From contig NZ_QETA01000002.1 in NCBI RefSeq assembly GCF_003123725.1, positions 372,001 to 436,000 of the forward strand: DNA of 64,000 bases, in the 5' to 3' direction. This stretch comes from Corticimicrobacter populi (GTDB lineage Bacteria > Pseudomonadota > Gammaproteobacteria > Burkholderiales > Burkholderiaceae_B). Position numbers and translations under genes: made by a program. The first letter of the stretch is position 1. The number at the start of each line of letters is the position of its first letter. The notes below the pieces were generated by a model. That model ran no database searches and was not told the origin of the DNA. It worked only from the letters and a program-made list of their open reading frames with translations. Below are positions 1-9,505 of the stretch, in pieces.

Positions 1-926
1 AGGCGCAGCCGGCACGCAAATCCTGGCTGGCCCGCTTGCGCAGTGGCCTGTCTCGTACCGGCCAAAACATCAGCCACCTGTTCGTGGGCGTCAAGGTCGA
101 TGAAAACCTTTTCGAGGAGTTGGAAACAGCCCTGATCATGGCTGACGCCGGCATGGAGGCCACGGAGTCGATGCTGCAAGCCCTGCGGGGCCGAGTCCGC
201 AAGGAGCGCATCGAGGATGCCGGGCAGGTCAAGGCTGCGCTGGCCGATATCCTGGCTGCGCACCTGGCACCGCTGCAGCAGCGGCTCGATTTGGGGCGGG
301 CCCGCCCGCTGACGGTCATGATCGCGGGCGTCAACGGCGCGGGCAAGACCACATCGATCGGCAAGCTGGCGCATGATTTCCAGCGTCAGGGGGCCAGCGT
401 GCTGCTGGCTGCGGGCGATACCTTCCGCGCAGCAGCCCGCGAGCAACTGGTGGCCTGGGGCCAGCGCAACAATGTGGCGGTGATTGCCCAGGATGGTGGC
501 GACCCTGCCGCAGTGGCATTCGATGCCGTCAATGCCGGGCGCGCACGCGGCATGGGGGTCGTGATGGTGGATACGGCCGGCCGCTTGCCGACCCAACTGC
601 ACCTGATGGAAGAACTCAAGAAAATCCGGCGTGTCATTGCCAAGGCCGATGCCGAGGCACCGCACGAAGTACTGCTGGTGGTCGATGGCAATACGGGCCA
701 GAACGCGCTGGCACAGATCAAGGCGTTCGACGAGGCGCTGGGACTGACAGGTTTGGTGGTGACCAAGCTGGATGGCACGGCCAAGGGCGGTATTCTGGCA
801 GCCGTCGCGGCAGGCAGCCAGGGCGTACGGCCGGTGCCGGTTTACTGGATCGGCGTGGGCGAGGGCATGGAGGATCTCCAGCCCTTCGATGCCCGTGAGT
901 TTGCGCAGGCGTTGCTGGGCGATTGA
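1..926 (+). CDS. ftsY: Signal recognition particle receptor FtsY (5' truncated)
   Basis: SRP receptor GTPase that docks ribosome-SRP complexes at the inner membrane for co-translational insertion. The frame is open from base 3, so the gene begins upstream of the window; the acidic A region and first residues are missing. Visible in order: the helical N domain (VDENLFEELETAL region), the P-loop GVNGAGKTTSIGKLA, the SRP-GTPase insertion motif DTFRAAAREQL, the G3 motif DTAGRLPTQ and the G4-type TKLDGTAKGG. These motifs in this order separate it from Ffh, which has a C-terminal M domain that is absent here. The stop lies 66 bp from the stop of the convergent CYTH-CHAD gene. Identification is secure; only the N terminus is unknown. 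Confidence 0.97.
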   Translation, partial: AQPARKSWLARLRSGLSRTGQNISHLFVGVKVDENLFEELETALIMADAGMEATESMLQALRGRVRKERIEDAGQVKAALADILAAHLAPLQQRLDLGRARPLTVMIAGVNGAGKTTSIGKLAHDFQRQGASVLLAAGDTFRAAAREQLVAWGQRNNVAVIAQDGGDPAAVAFDAVNAGRARGMGVVMVDTAGRLPTQLHLMEELKKIRRVIAKADAEAPHEVLLVVDGNTGQNALAQIKAFDEALGLTGLVVTKLDGTAKGGILAAVAAGSQGVRPVPVYWIGVGEGMEDLQPFDAREFAQALLGD

Positions 927-940
927 AGCGGGCGACAGGC

Positions 941-987
941 ACGCCATCCCGATGAGTGCCTTCGGCTCCTCTTCTGGGGGATGGCGT
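941..987. terminator. Inverted repeat between convergent ftsY and CYTH-CHAD gene
   Basis: ACGCCATCCC at 941-950 is complementary to GGGATGGCGT at 978-987, with GACA/TGTC able to extend the stem outward. It lies between two convergent genes, so it could act in both directions. There is no U-tract, so it is a weak terminator candidate only. Confidence 0.35.
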
Positions 988-992
988 ATCTG

Positions 993-2627
993 TCAGCGGC
1001 CAAATGGCCGCAATTGCGCCAGGCGACCGAATTCGACCTGGGCTTCCTGGGCCAGCGCATCGAGCCGTGCCGCAATCCAGCCCAGTGCGAACCAGGCCTG
1101 TGGGTGCTGGGCGGTCAGGCTGCGATAGGCTTCGCGGGCCACGACCAGATCATTGAATTCTCCCAGCAGTTCCTGCACGGCCGTCAGGCGCTTGCGATAG
1201 GCGCGTGAGCGGGCGGCCGGCAGCACTGAGGTGGCGAACGAGAGGGCATAGCGCAATCGCTTGCCCCGCTTGCGCAGCTCGTGCTTTTCGGTTTCGCTGA
1301 GGGCCGCAAAACGTGCGCCGTCGCGCACCATGACCAAGTGCCAGCGTTGCAGGCGCTTGCTCAGTCGTCGCCGCAGGGTCGGTGGTGTGCGCAGTTCGCC
1401 CGTTGCTGTCGGCTGGGCGGCAACGGCGCGGGCCACATCGGCCAGATTGCCTTCGGTCGTCGGCGCTGGAACAGGCTGGCGGGTTCCGTTGCGCGCTGCC
1501 GGTGGAATGCCCAGTGTCCAGCCCAGCAGGTCCAGCAGCCAGCCCTGGAAGGCAGGGTCGCTGGCCAGGGTCCGCGGATCGAGGGCCGTGCTGCTGTCGG
1601 CGACGGGTAGCGGGACCGGGGGCATGCCGGCGGCCAGCAGGCGTGGCGTGACGGTGCCGCTCAGGACGTCGCCGTCACGGACATTGCCGAAAGCATTGAA
1701 ATGCCCGCGGATATCCTGGGTCAGGCTGTCGGGCACGGCTTCGACCCAGTCCTGAAACAGTCGCCAGGCCGAGCGCAGTCTGCGGATGCCGACGCGCAAC
1801 TGATGGATGTGTTCAGGACGACCGGCACGATAGTGGCCATCGGTGTCGATCTCGGCCAGGATGGCGGCGTTATGGACGATCTGCTCAAGGCATTCGATGC
1901 CGATGGCCGTGAGGGCGGCAGCCGACGAGGCGTCGCCGTCCAGTTTGACGCTGCAGGCCATGCGCGGAGCCCAGAAAGCCTGGATGGCGGCATGGCGCTG
2001 GGGGTCGCCATGGCTGGGCGCGCTGTCGGAACGGGAGATTTCCTGCGCGGCCGTGGCCAGGGCGTCGCCGCGTTCGGCCTTGCTGCGCAGGTCCATGATC
2101 AGGCCGTATTGCTGTTGCCAGCGGCGCGCCAGGGTGAACAGCGCCTGCTGGCGGCCCGAGACCAGCTCGAACTCGAGTTCGTTGATCGGCAGTTCCAGTG
2201 CGCCGGCGCGCAGCAAGCCGCTGTCGCAGGCCAGTTCGACCGTGCCGTAGCGGGTGCGCACCTTGCGCGTGATCCGCTTGACGTCTGTTTCGTAGCGGAT
2301 TGACAGGGGGGCATTCAGGGCGGCGATGACGTCGGCGGCAGGCGTGCCCTGGTAAAGGCTCAGGTCAAGTTCGGCTGCAGGGCGTGGATGGTTGAGTTCC
2401 AGTCGCGTGATGCTGTCCGGGCCGGGCATCTTGAGTGTCTGGACCCATTTGCGCCCTTCGAGGCGGATGCGCAGGGCCACGCCAGCGCGAGCCAGGGCGC
2501 GGTCGGGCGTATCGAAATACAGTGCCCGCAGTGCGATGCGCTGTGCGCCGTCGCCCTTGAGTACGGCCTGGCTGACGGCCTTGCGTGCGGCGGGAGGGAT
2601 GTGCAACTTGATTTCTTGTTCAGACAT
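993..2627 (-). CDS. CYTH-CHAD domain protein, probable inorganic triphosphatase
   Basis: 544 residues with two domains. The N-terminal CYTH domain starts with the signature ExExK (EQEIK, residues 3-7), whose acidic and basic residues line a tunnel that binds triphosphate and metal. The C-terminal half (about residues 250-540) is a CHAD domain, an all-helical fold with conserved His and Arg (HIHQLRVGIRRLR) thought to bind polyphosphate. E. coli YgiF has the same architecture and is an inorganic triphosphatase, so tripolyphosphate hydrolysis is the best guess; the biological role in this group is unclear. It is monocistronic, converges on ftsY and faces the glpD end. Domains are clear; substrate is inferred. 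Confidence 0.85.
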   Translation of the reverse strand: MSEQEIKLHIPPAARKAVSQAVLKGDGAQRIALRALYFDTPDRALARAGVALRIRLEGRKWVQTLKMPGPDSITRLELNHPRPAAELDLSLYQGTPAADVIAALNAPLSIRYETDVKRITRKVRTRYGTVELACDSGLLRAGALELPINELEFELVSGRQQALFTLARRWQQQYGLIMDLRSKAERGDALATAAQEISRSDSAPSHGDPQRHAAIQAFWAPRMACSVKLDGDASSAAALTAIGIECLEQIVHNAAILAEIDTDGHYRAGRPEHIHQLRVGIRRLRSAWRLFQDWVEAVPDSLTQDIRGHFNAFGNVRDGDVLSGTVTPRLLAAGMPPVPLPVADSSTALDPRTLASDPAFQGWLLDLLGWTLGIPPAARNGTRQPVPAPTTEGNLADVARAVAAQPTATGELRTPPTLRRRLSKRLQRWHLVMVRDGARFAALSETEKHELRKRGKRLRYALSFATSVLPAARSRAYRKRLTAVQELLGEFNDLVVAREAYRSLTAQHPQAWFALGWIAARLDALAQEAQVEFGRLAQLRPFGR

Positions 2628-2703
2628 GGGGGTAAGTGCCTAAAAATAAGGTTGCGATCATAGCCCTGCCACCTGCCGCATTTGATGACGCGTCATGAAA
2701 GCA

Positions 2704-4233
2704 TCATGTGCGGGCGAGCCAGCGCTCCAGTGCTGCTACGGTATCTGGTGCTGCCGACAGGCCCAGCCAGGTGCGTCGCCAGAGAATGTCCTCGCTGGTC
2801 TCTGCCCATTCATGCGTGCGCAGCCAGTCGGCTTCGCGGGTGTACAGACCATCGCCCAGGTGTTCGCCCAGGTCGTCCAGGCTGTGGGTGTCCTGCAGCA
2901 GCGTGGTGGTCAGGCTGCCGTAGGTGCGTGCATAGCGGTTTGCGAGATCGGCCGGCAACCAGGGGTGGCTGTGCAGCAGATCGTCGATGTAGCCGTCCAC
3001 GTCGCCGTGTTCGATGTCGCCGCCCGGCAAGGGGGCGGTGGCTGTCCAGGGCGGGCGGGCCCCCAGGCAGCCTGCCAGCTTGGCCATGACCTGCTCAGCC
3101 AGGCGTCGGTAGGTGGTCAGCTTGCCGCCATAGACCGACAGGATGGGGGGCTGGCCCAGGGCAAGGTCACCATTCATGTCCAGCAGATAGTCGCGGGTGA
3201 CCTTGGACGGATTGTTCGACTGGTCGTCGTAGAGCGGACGGACGCCGGCAAACGTATGCAGGATCTGCGAAGGTTCGATCTGGCTGTCGAAATAGCTGTT
3301 GACGACGGCGCACAGGTAGTCTGTTTCCTCGGTGCTGATCCGGATGTCGGCCGGATCGCCCTCAAAGGCGACATCGGTGGTGCCGATCAGGTGGGTGTCT
3401 GTCGTGTAGGGCAGCACGAATACGATGCGCTGATCATCGTTCTGCAGGATATAGGCATGGTCGCCCTGGTACAGGCGCGGCACGATGATGTGGCTGCCCT
3501 TGACCAGCCGTACACGGCATGAGGCCGGTGGTGTGTTCTGGGCCATGGCGCGGACCTGGGAGACCCAGGGGCCGGCTGCATTGACCACCGCCTTGGCCGT
3601 GAGGTCGTGCGTCTGGCCGCTCTGGTGGCGCAGCCGGGCCTGCCAGTGTGTGGGCGTGCGCTCCAGGTGCATGCACTCGGTACGCGGCAGGATCAGTGCG
3701 CCCCGGTCGGCGGCGTCGCGGGCGTTGAGTACCACCAGCCGGGCGTCGTTGACCCTGCAGTCCGAATACATGAAGCCCTGCTTGAGCCGATCCTGCAAAG
3801 GGATGCCGGCTGGGTGCAGGCGCAGGTCGAGGCGCTGCGAACTGGGCAGCACCGAGCGCCGTGACAGGTGGTCGTACAGGAACAGGCCCAGCCGGATCAG
3901 CCAGGCAGGTCGCAGGTGGCGATCATGCGGCAGCACGAAGCGCAGGGGCGAGACGATGTGCGGCGCATTGGACAGCAGCACTTCGCGTTCGGCCAGGGAC
4001 TCGCGCACCAGGCGGAATTCATACTGTTCGAGATAACGCAGACCGCCATGGATCAGCTTGCTGCTGGCCGACGAGGTGGCGCTGGCCAGGTCGTGCCGCT
4101 CGCACAGCGCAACCTTGAGGCCGCGCCCGGCGGCGTCGCGCGCGATACCGGCACCATTGATGCCGCCGCCGATGACCAGCAGGTCGATCTCGGACGGGAG
4201 GGCGGTCGGGTCGAAAACGGGAGGGACGGACAC
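2704..4233 (-). CDS. glpD: Aerobic glycerol-3-phosphate dehydrogenase
   Basis: FAD-dependent membrane-associated enzyme oxidising sn-glycerol 3-phosphate to dihydroxyacetone phosphate and passing electrons to ubiquinone. The N terminus has the Rossmann FAD motif LLVIGGGINGAGIARDA, followed by GLRYLEQYEF and the C-terminal DUF-type helical cap (YGGKLTTYRRLAEQ). I chose the GTG at 4233 as start because AGGAACAGG sits just upstream; it gives 509 residues, close to the usual 500. An in-frame ATG at 4326 would add 31 residues without homology-like character and would nearly abut the divergent ribBA. No glpF, glpK or glpR is adjacent in the window. Confidence 0.93.
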   Translation of the reverse strand: MSVPPVFDPTALPSEIDLLVIGGGINGAGIARDAAGRGLKVALCERHDLASATSSASSKLIHGGLRYLEQYEFRLVRESLAEREVLLSNAPHIVSPLRFVLPHDRHLRPAWLIRLGLFLYDHLSRRSVLPSSQRLDLRLHPAGIPLQDRLKQGFMYSDCRVNDARLVVLNARDAADRGALILPRTECMHLERTPTHWQARLRHQSGQTHDLTAKAVVNAAGPWVSQVRAMAQNTPPASCRVRLVKGSHIIVPRLYQGDHAYILQNDDQRIVFVLPYTTDTHLIGTTDVAFEGDPADIRISTEETDYLCAVVNSYFDSQIEPSQILHTFAGVRPLYDDQSNNPSKVTRDYLLDMNGDLALGQPPILSVYGGKLTTYRRLAEQVMAKLAGCLGARPPWTATAPLPGGDIEHGDVDGYIDDLLHSHPWLPADLANRYARTYGSLTTTLLQDTHSLDDLGEHLGDGLYTREADWLRTHEWAETSEDILWRRTWLGLSAAPDTVAALERWLART

Positions 4234-4354
4234 GTGACCTGTTCCTGTGGGTTCGATGACAGTCCGCAGTGTATCAATCTTGGCGGGCAGATATCTGTCA
4301 TCGGCAGTAAAATCGGAAATTGTCATCCAATCTCAGCCCCTGGCGGCTCCATTT

Positions 4355-5536
4355 ATGTCTGAATCACTGAACGATACGTCCGTCGCGGGCGTGTCAGGCG
4401 GCGACATTGCGCCCGTGTCCGAAATCGTGGCCGAGCTGCGTGCCGGCCGCATCGTTATCCTGGTCGATGAAGAGGATCGTGAAAACGAAGGCGACCTGGT
4501 CATGGCGGCCGAGTTCGTCACGCCCGAAGCGATCAATTTCATGGTGACCCATGGCCGGGGGCTGGTATGCCTGACCCTGACCGAGGCGCGTTGCCAGCAA
4601 CTTAACCTGCCGCTGATGGCCAGTCGCAACGGTGCTCGCTATGGCACCAATTTCACGGTGTCCATCGAGGCCGCACACGGTGTCGAAACCGGCATTTCCG
4701 CAGCCGACCGGGCGCGCACCATTCGTGCCGCCGTGGCGCGCGATGCCCGCCCCGAAGATCTCGTGCAGCCGGGCCACATTTTTCCGGTACGTGCCGTGCC
4801 CGGCGGTGTGCTGGTGCGTGCCGGCCATACCGAGGCCGGTTGCGACCTGACGGCTATGGCTGGTCTGGCACCCGCGGCCGTCATTTGCGAAATCCTCAAA
4901 CCCGATGGCTCGATGGCGCGCCTGCCTGACCTGATCCTGTTTGCCCGCGAGCATGGCATCAAGATCGGCACCATTGCCGACCTGATCCAGTATCGCAGCG
5001 AGCATGAATCGGTAGTCCAGCGCGTCGGCCAGTGCGAGATGCAGACGCCCTGGGGCGTATTCCAGGCCTATGCCTACCGCGATACGGTTGGCAATGCGCC
5101 GCACCTGGCGCTGGCGCATGGCACCCTGCATCCCGACAGCGAGGCGCTGGTGCGTGTGCACGAACCGGCCTCGGTGCTCGACGTGCTCGATATTGGCAAT
5201 AGTCACCACAGCTGGGGCATAGGCCAGGCGCTCAAGGCCATCCAGGCAGCACCGTCGGGCGTGCTGGTGCTGGTCAACTGCCAGGCCCCGGCCGAAGTGC
5301 TGTTCAGCCAGTTCGCTGCCTGGCAGACCCAGCAAGAAGGAGGCCAGACCGGCGCGGCAGCCGTCAGCACCGATACCGACCGCCTGGGTCTGCGCACCTA
5401 CGGCATCGGCGCGCAGATTCTGCGCGATCTCAATGTCGGCAAGATGCGCCTGCTGGCACGGCCACGCAAGATGCCCAGCATGGCGGGCTTTGCACTCACC
5501 ATTACGGGTTACGATTGCGAACCCGGACAATCCTGA
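4355..5536 (+). CDS. ribBA: 3,4-dihydroxy-2-butanone 4-phosphate synthase with degenerate RibA-like C-terminal domain
   Basis: First gene of the riboflavin cluster; the N-terminal half converts ribulose 5-phosphate to 3,4-dihydroxy-2-butanone 4-phosphate. Active-site stretch [16 protein letters not shown] and the loop [17 protein letters not shown] are intact. The C-terminal half (about residues 225-385) aligns by shape to GTP cyclohydrolase II ([24 protein letters not shown]), but the segment that should carry the three zinc-binding Cys reads [20 protein letters not shown] and has none. I therefore infer that only RibB activity remains. The ATG at 4355 gives 393 residues; a longer in-frame start at 4247 would intrude into glpD. 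ribH follows 22 bp downstream. Confidence 0.93.
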   Translation: MSESLNDTSVAGVSGGDIAPVSEIVAELRAGRIVILVDEEDRENEGDLVMAAEFVTPEAINFMVTHGRGLVCLTLTEARCQQLNLPLMASRNGARYGTNFTVSIEAAHGVETGISAADRARTIRAAVARDARPEDLVQPGHIFPVRAVPGGVLVRAGHTEAGCDLTAMAGLAPAAVICEILKPDGSMARLPDLILFAREHGIKIGTIADLIQYRSEHESVVQRVGQCEMQTPWGVFQAYAYRDTVGNAPHLALAHGTLHPDSEALVRVHEPASVLDVLDIGNSHHSWGIGQALKAIQAAPSGVLVLVNCQAPAEVLFSQFAAWQTQQEGGQTGAAAVSTDTDRLGLRTYGIGAQILRDLNVGKMRLLARPRKMPSMAGFALTITGYDCEPGQS

Positions 5537-5558
5537 ACCACCTCAAGGCGGACCTGAC

Positions 5559-6080
5559 ATGAATCCCTACGTAATGATCCCTGACCTCAATGGCGAAGGC
5601 CTGCACATCGGCGTGGTGCGCGCCCGCTTCAACGAAGAGATCGGCCAGGCCGAACTCGAGGCATGTCTGGCCGAGCTGGAGCAGCTTGGTGTGGACGAGC
5701 GCGACGTGATGGTCGTCTCCGTGCCCGGCGCGCTCGAACTGGGCGTGGTGCTGGCGCATCTGGCCGAGTCCCAGGAGTTCGATGCCCTGATCACGCTGGG
5801 TGCCGTGGTGCGCGGCGAGACCTACCACTTCGAAGTGGTCAGCAATGAAAGCGCTTCGGCCATCAGCCGCGTCTCGCTCGAGACTGGCATTCCGATCGCC
5901 AACGGCGTGCTGACGACCGATACCGAAGAGCAGGCGCTGTCGCGTGCTGCAGAAAAGGGCCGCGACTGCGCCCGTGCGGCCGTCGAGATGGCCAATCTGG
6001 TGGCGACGCTCGAGCCCGAGGAAGAAGAAATCGAATTTGACGAGGAAGATGAGTCCCATGACGACGAACAGCGCCACTAA
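5559..6080 (+). CDS. ribH: 6,7-dimethyl-8-ribityllumazine synthase
   Basis: Condenses the RibB product with 5-amino-6-ribitylaminouracil to form lumazine, the penultimate step of riboflavin synthesis; typically assembles as a pentamer or icosahedral shell. Recognised by [13 protein letters not shown], the [18 protein letters not shown] active-site segment with the catalytic His, and [17 protein letters not shown]. At 173 residues it exceeds the usual 155-160 because of a strongly acidic C-terminal tail (about 20 residues rich in Glu and Asp). The tail coding sequence overlaps the beginning of nusB, so the two genes are probably translationally coupled. Confidence 0.96.
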   Translation: MNPYVMIPDLNGEGLHIGVVRARFNEEIGQAELEACLAELEQLGVDERDVMVVSVPGALELGVVLAHLAESQEFDALITLGAVVRGETYHFEVVSNESASAISRVSLETGIPIANGVLTTDTEEQALSRAAEKGRDCARAAVEMANLVATLEPEEEEIEFDEEDESHDDEQRH

Positions 6081-6561
6081 GCCGGCCCGTGCACCGGCAG
6101 GTGCCGGTGATCGCAGCGCCCGCCGCCGGGCACGCGAGTTTGCCCTGCAGGGCGTGTACGAGTGGCTCATGCGCGATGGCGAAACCAGCCAGTACGCAAG
6201 CGATATCGAATCGCATGTCGGCGAGGACCCCGAGTTCATCGAAGCCGACGTGCGCTGGTTCCGTACGCTGTTTCATGGCGTGCTGGCCGAAGCGCCCACG
6301 CTGCGCGAGCAGTTCACGCCCTTCCTGGATCGTCCGCTGGCCGAACTGTCGCCGGTCGAGCATGCGGTGCTGCTGATCGGCAGTTACGAACTGGTGCATC
6401 ATGTTGAGGTGCCGTATCGCGTCGCCATCAACGAGGCGGTCGAACTCTCCAAGGAGTTCGGTGGCACCGACGGCTTCAAGTTCGTCAATGGTGTGCTCGA
6501 TAAACTGGCGGCCGACGTGCGTGCTGCAGAGATCGAGCGACGCCGCGCCAGCCGGGGCTGA
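6058..6561 (+). CDS. nusB: Transcription antitermination factor NusB
   Basis: RNA-binding helical protein that with NusE (S10) recognises boxA in rRNA leaders and prevents premature termination. Features: basic N terminus ([17 protein letters not shown]), [36 protein letters not shown] and [10 protein letters not shown], all typical of the family. The chosen ATG at 6058 gives 167 residues; an ATG at 6049 is also in frame. It overlaps the last 23 bp of ribH in another frame, and thiL starts 5 bp after its stop, so this is a tight operon. ribH-nusB-thiL linkage is common in proteobacteria. Confidence 0.96.
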   Translation: MTTNSATKPARAPAGAGDRSARRRAREFALQGVYEWLMRDGETSQYASDIESHVGEDPEFIEADVRWFRTLFHGVLAEAPTLREQFTPFLDRPLAELSPVEHAVLLIGSYELVHHVEVPYRVAINEAVELSKEFGGTDGFKFVNGVLDKLAADVRAAEIERRRASRG

Positions 6562-6566
6562 TCCGG

Positions 6567-7535
6567 ATGGCGCCTGAGTTCGATCTGATCCGGCGCCATT
6601 TCACCTGGCCGGTCACGATGGCCGGCACGCTCGGTGTGGGCGATGACTGTGCCCTGTTCCTGCCGCCTGCCGGGCGGCAGGTTGCCGTCAGTACCGACCT
6701 GCTGGTCGAGGGGCGGCATTTTTTTCCGGATGTCGATCCCCGCGCCCTGGGCCACAAATCGCTGGCCGTTAACCTGTCCGACCTCGCCGCCATGGGCGCG
6801 CAGCCTGCGGGCTGCGTGCTGGGCCTGGCATTGCCGGATATCGACCATGACTGGCTGGCCGCCTTTGCGGCCGGTTTTCGCGCCCTGTCCGAGCGTGCCA
6901 ACTGCCCATTGCTGGGCGGCGATACGACCCGCAGCCTCTCGGGGCGCACCATCAGCGTGACCATATTCGGGTATGTCGATCCGGCCCAGGCCCTGCGGCG
7001 TGATGCTGCCCGGCCCGGAGACGACCTGTGGGTATCGGGTCGGCTGGGCGCGGCCCATGCCGCCCTGCAGGTGATGCTGGAAAAATGGTCCGTGCCGGCC
7101 GATGCGCCTGTGCCGGACTGGCGACAGGCGCTGGAGCATCCTGAACCACAACTGGCGCTGGGCGGGCGACTGGCCGGGCTGGCTCATGCCGCGATCGATA
7201 TCTCCGATGGGCTGGCTCAGGATCTGGGGCACATTCTGGTTGCCAGCGCCTGTGGGGCCCGCATCGATTGCACGCTGCTGCCTGCGGCAGACGGTCTGCA
7301 GATGCTGGACGAGGTACAGCGTCTCGAGGCTTTGCTGGGCGGCGGGGATGTCTATCAACTGTGTTTTACGGCCGCACCTGGGCAGCGCGATGCCATACTG
7401 CAGGCGGCGGTAGCAGCCGACACTCAGGTGACGCGGATCGGCGTCATCGAGCCGCAGACAGGCTTGCGGTTGATCGATGCCCAGGGGCGTATCGTTGCAG
7501 ATGGATTTGCCGGTTTCGATCATTTCCGTGCCTGA
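6567..7535 (+). CDS. thiL: Thiamine-monophosphate kinase
   Basis: ATP-dependent kinase converting thiamine monophosphate to the cofactor thiamine diphosphate. 322 residues; AIR-synthase/PurM-like fold with the metal and nucleotide motif GVGDDCALF near the N terminus, STDLLVEGRHFF, HKSLAVNLSDLAAMGA and GGDTTRS, then DISDGLAQDLGH in the C-terminal half. The ATG lies 5 bp after nusB. All expected Asp residues are visible, so the enzyme should be active. Confidence 0.96.
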   Translation: MAPEFDLIRRHFTWPVTMAGTLGVGDDCALFLPPAGRQVAVSTDLLVEGRHFFPDVDPRALGHKSLAVNLSDLAAMGAQPAGCVLGLALPDIDHDWLAAFAAGFRALSERANCPLLGGDTTRSLSGRTISVTIFGYVDPAQALRRDAARPGDDLWVSGRLGAAHAALQVMLEKWSVPADAPVPDWRQALEHPEPQLALGGRLAGLAHAAIDISDGLAQDLGHILVASACGARIDCTLLPAADGLQMLDEVQRLEALLGGGDVYQLCFTAAPGQRDAILQAAVAADTQVTRIGVIEPQTGLRLIDAQGRIVADGFAGFDHFRA

Positions 7536-7575
7536 CCGGCGCATACGTATTTATTTGAAGGATATCGCCACCACC

Positions 7576-8112
7576 ATGACCGATTCCAAGACGACTTCCT
7601 GGCCAACGACTGCCTGGGTATTCGGGCATCCGGCCCGCTGGCTGGCCTTCGGCCTGGGCAGCGGTTTGATCAGACCGGCACCCGGCACCTGGGGCACGCT
7701 AGCCGGCTGGGCACTGTGGGCCTGGCTGGCACCCGCTGGCTGGGCTGCGGGTGGTGCCGTGCTGCTGGCCGGTTTCCTGCTGGGGTGCTGGGCCTGTCAC
7801 CGTACTGGCGTGGAACTGGGGCAGCCCGATCATGGTGGCATGGTCTGGGATGAGTTCGTCGGCATCTGGCTTGTGCTGTGGCTACTGCCCGGCTTCTTCG
7901 AGGTCAACTGGCTGGCGCAGGTCTGGGCGGTCGTGCTGTTTCGCTTCTTCGATATTCTCAAGCCTTATCCGATTCGCGTGTTTGACCGGCGGCTCAAGAA
8001 TGGCTTTGGTTGCATGTTGGATGATGTGCTGGCGGCGCTGTTCGCGGTGCTGGTATTGGCGCTCACGGCCTGGTTGCAACCGCCGGGCCTGCTGCGCGGT
8101 GCGTTTTTCTGA
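7576..8112 (+). CDS. pgpA: Phosphatidylglycerophosphatase A
   Basis: Inner-membrane phosphatase that dephosphorylates phosphatidylglycerophosphate to phosphatidylglycerol. 178 residues with the family N-terminal motif RPAPGTWGTLAG, the metal-binding segment WDEFVGIWLVLW, the FRFFDILKPYPIRVFD stretch and several hydrophobic helices, ending GCMLDDVLAAL. The ATG at 7576 was chosen because the preceding residues of a longer frame overlap the thiL coding end and are not family-like. It is fourth in the ribBA-ribH-nusB-thiL-pgpA-pncC run. Confidence 0.93.
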   Translation: MTDSKTTSWPTTAWVFGHPARWLAFGLGSGLIRPAPGTWGTLAGWALWAWLAPAGWAAGGAVLLAGFLLGCWACHRTGVELGQPDHGGMVWDEFVGIWLVLWLLPGFFEVNWLAQVWAVVLFRFFDILKPYPIRVFDRRLKNGFGCMLDDVLAALFAVLVLALTAWLQPPGLLRGAFF

Positions 8113-8121
8113 GTCCTGTAT

Positions 8122-8643
8122 ATGCAAAGCATTGAGCAACTGAGTGCCCGCATCGGGCAGGAAGCCGAGTTGCTGGCCAGCCAGATGCGCACACGTGGCT
8201 GGATGCTGGCTACGGCAGAGTCCTGCACGGGCGGATTGCTGGCGGGAGCCATCACCGATTTGCCGGGTTCGAGCGACTGGTTCGAGCGTGGTTACGTGAC
8301 CTACAGCAATGCAGCCAAGCAGGATGAACTGGGGGTCACGGCGGATGCATTGCACCGCTATGGCGCGGTCAGCGAGCAGGTGGCGGCACAGATGGCCGCT
8401 GGTGTATTGAAGGCGAGTGTCCGGCCGGCCTTGTCGCTGGCGACCACCGGCATTGCCGGCCCGGGTGGCGCGACTGATGGCAAACCGGTCGGCATGGTGT
8501 GCTTCGGGATGGCCTGGCGCGATGCCGGCGAAATCCTGACGCGCACCGAAACCTGCCTGTTCGCAGGCGATCGCCGCCAGGTCAGGCTGGCGGCCGTCGA
8601 GTTTGCCCTAAGGTTGGCCCGGCACTTCAGCGAAATGCGTTGA
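8122..8643 (+). CDS. pncC: Nicotinamide-nucleotide amidohydrolase (CinA C-terminal domain)
   Basis: Deamidates nicotinamide mononucleotide to nicotinate mononucleotide in pyridine-nucleotide salvage. 173 residues consisting only of the CinA C-terminal domain: [36 protein letters not shown], and [15 protein letters not shown]. The N-terminal MoCF/COG1058 domain of full CinA is absent, as in E. coli PncC. The start lies 9 bp after pgpA. Its last 17 bp overlap the 3' end of the convergent pyrF gene. Confidence 0.93.
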   Translation: MQSIEQLSARIGQEAELLASQMRTRGWMLATAESCTGGLLAGAITDLPGSSDWFERGYVTYSNAAKQDELGVTADALHRYGAVSEQVAAQMAAGVLKASVRPALSLATTGIAGPGGATDGKPVGMVCFGMAWRDAGEILTRTETCLFAGDRRQVRLAAVEFALRLARHFSEMR

Positions 8644-9445
8644 TCGCATCGCGGGTTTCTCGGGCCACGCGGGCCGCGGCTTCACGCCAGTCATCCCCCT
8701 GGCTGGCATACAGGATGGCGCGCGAGGATGAAATCATCAGCCCGGTACCGCCAGTATTGCCGCCGGCGGTGACCGTGGCCTGAATGTCGCCGCCCTGTGC
8801 CCCGATGCCGGGCACCAGCAGCGGAACCTCATTGCCGATACGCTGGCGTACGGCTGCCAGTTCCTTCGGAAAGGTGGCACCAACTACCATGCCGCACTGG
8901 CCGCTGCGATTCCACTTTTCTGCCACCAGCGTCGCGACGCGCAGGTAGAGTGGCTCACCGTCGACATCCAGGAATTGCAGGTCGGAGCCACCGGCATTGG
9001 AGGTGCGGCACAGGATGATCACGCCCTTGTCGCTCCAGGATAGGTAGGGGGCAATCGAATCGTAGCCGAGGTAGGGGCTGACGGTGACGGCATCGGCGCA
9101 GTAGCGCTCGAAGGCTTCGCGGGCATAGTGTTCTGCTGTCGAGCCGATATCGCCGCGCTTGGCATCGAGCACGATGGGCAGCGTGGGATATTTCTCGCGG
9201 ATGTAGTCGCACAGGCCTTCGAGCTGGCTTTCGGCTCGCTGCGAGGCGAAGTAGGCAATCTGGGGCTTGAAGCCGCAGGCATAGGGCGCGGTGGCATCCA
9301 CGATGGCACGACAGAACTCGAAGATCGCGTCGGGCCGGTTGTCCAGTTCGGCCGGAAAGCGCTGCGTGTCCGGATCCAGCCCGACCATCAGCAGTGAATT
9401 GTTGGTCGTCCAGGCATGGTCGAGTTTTTGGTAGAAGGCTGTCAT
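8627..9445 (-). CDS. pyrF: Orotidine-5'-phosphate decarboxylase, type 2
   Basis: Last step of UMP synthesis, orotidine 5'-phosphate to UMP plus CO2. 272 residues, the longer type-2 form also found in mycobacteria and many betaproteobacteria. Catalytic Asp-Lys-Asp cluster is in [17 protein letters not shown]; phosphate-binding segments include [10 protein letters not shown] and [13 protein letters not shown]. Starts [12 protein letters not shown]. It is convergent with and overlaps pncC by 17 bp, so the two transcripts are antisense at their ends. Confidence 0.95.
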   Translation of the reverse strand: MTAFYQKLDHAWTTNNSLLMVGLDPDTQRFPAELDNRPDAIFEFCRAIVDATAPYACGFKPQIAYFASQRAESQLEGLCDYIREKYPTLPIVLDAKRGDIGSTAEHYAREAFERYCADAVTVSPYLGYDSIAPYLSWSDKGVIILCRTSNAGGSDLQFLDVDGEPLYLRVATLVAEKWNRSGQCGMVVGATFPKELAAVRQRIGNEVPLLVPGIGAQGGDIQATVTAGGNTGGTGLMISSSRAILYASQGDDWREAAARVARETRDAINAFR

Positions 9446-9505
9446 GGGCTGAGTGGCTGGCCTTGCGGCACCGAATGAACGAGGAGCCGCAAGGATACCA
9501 AAAAG

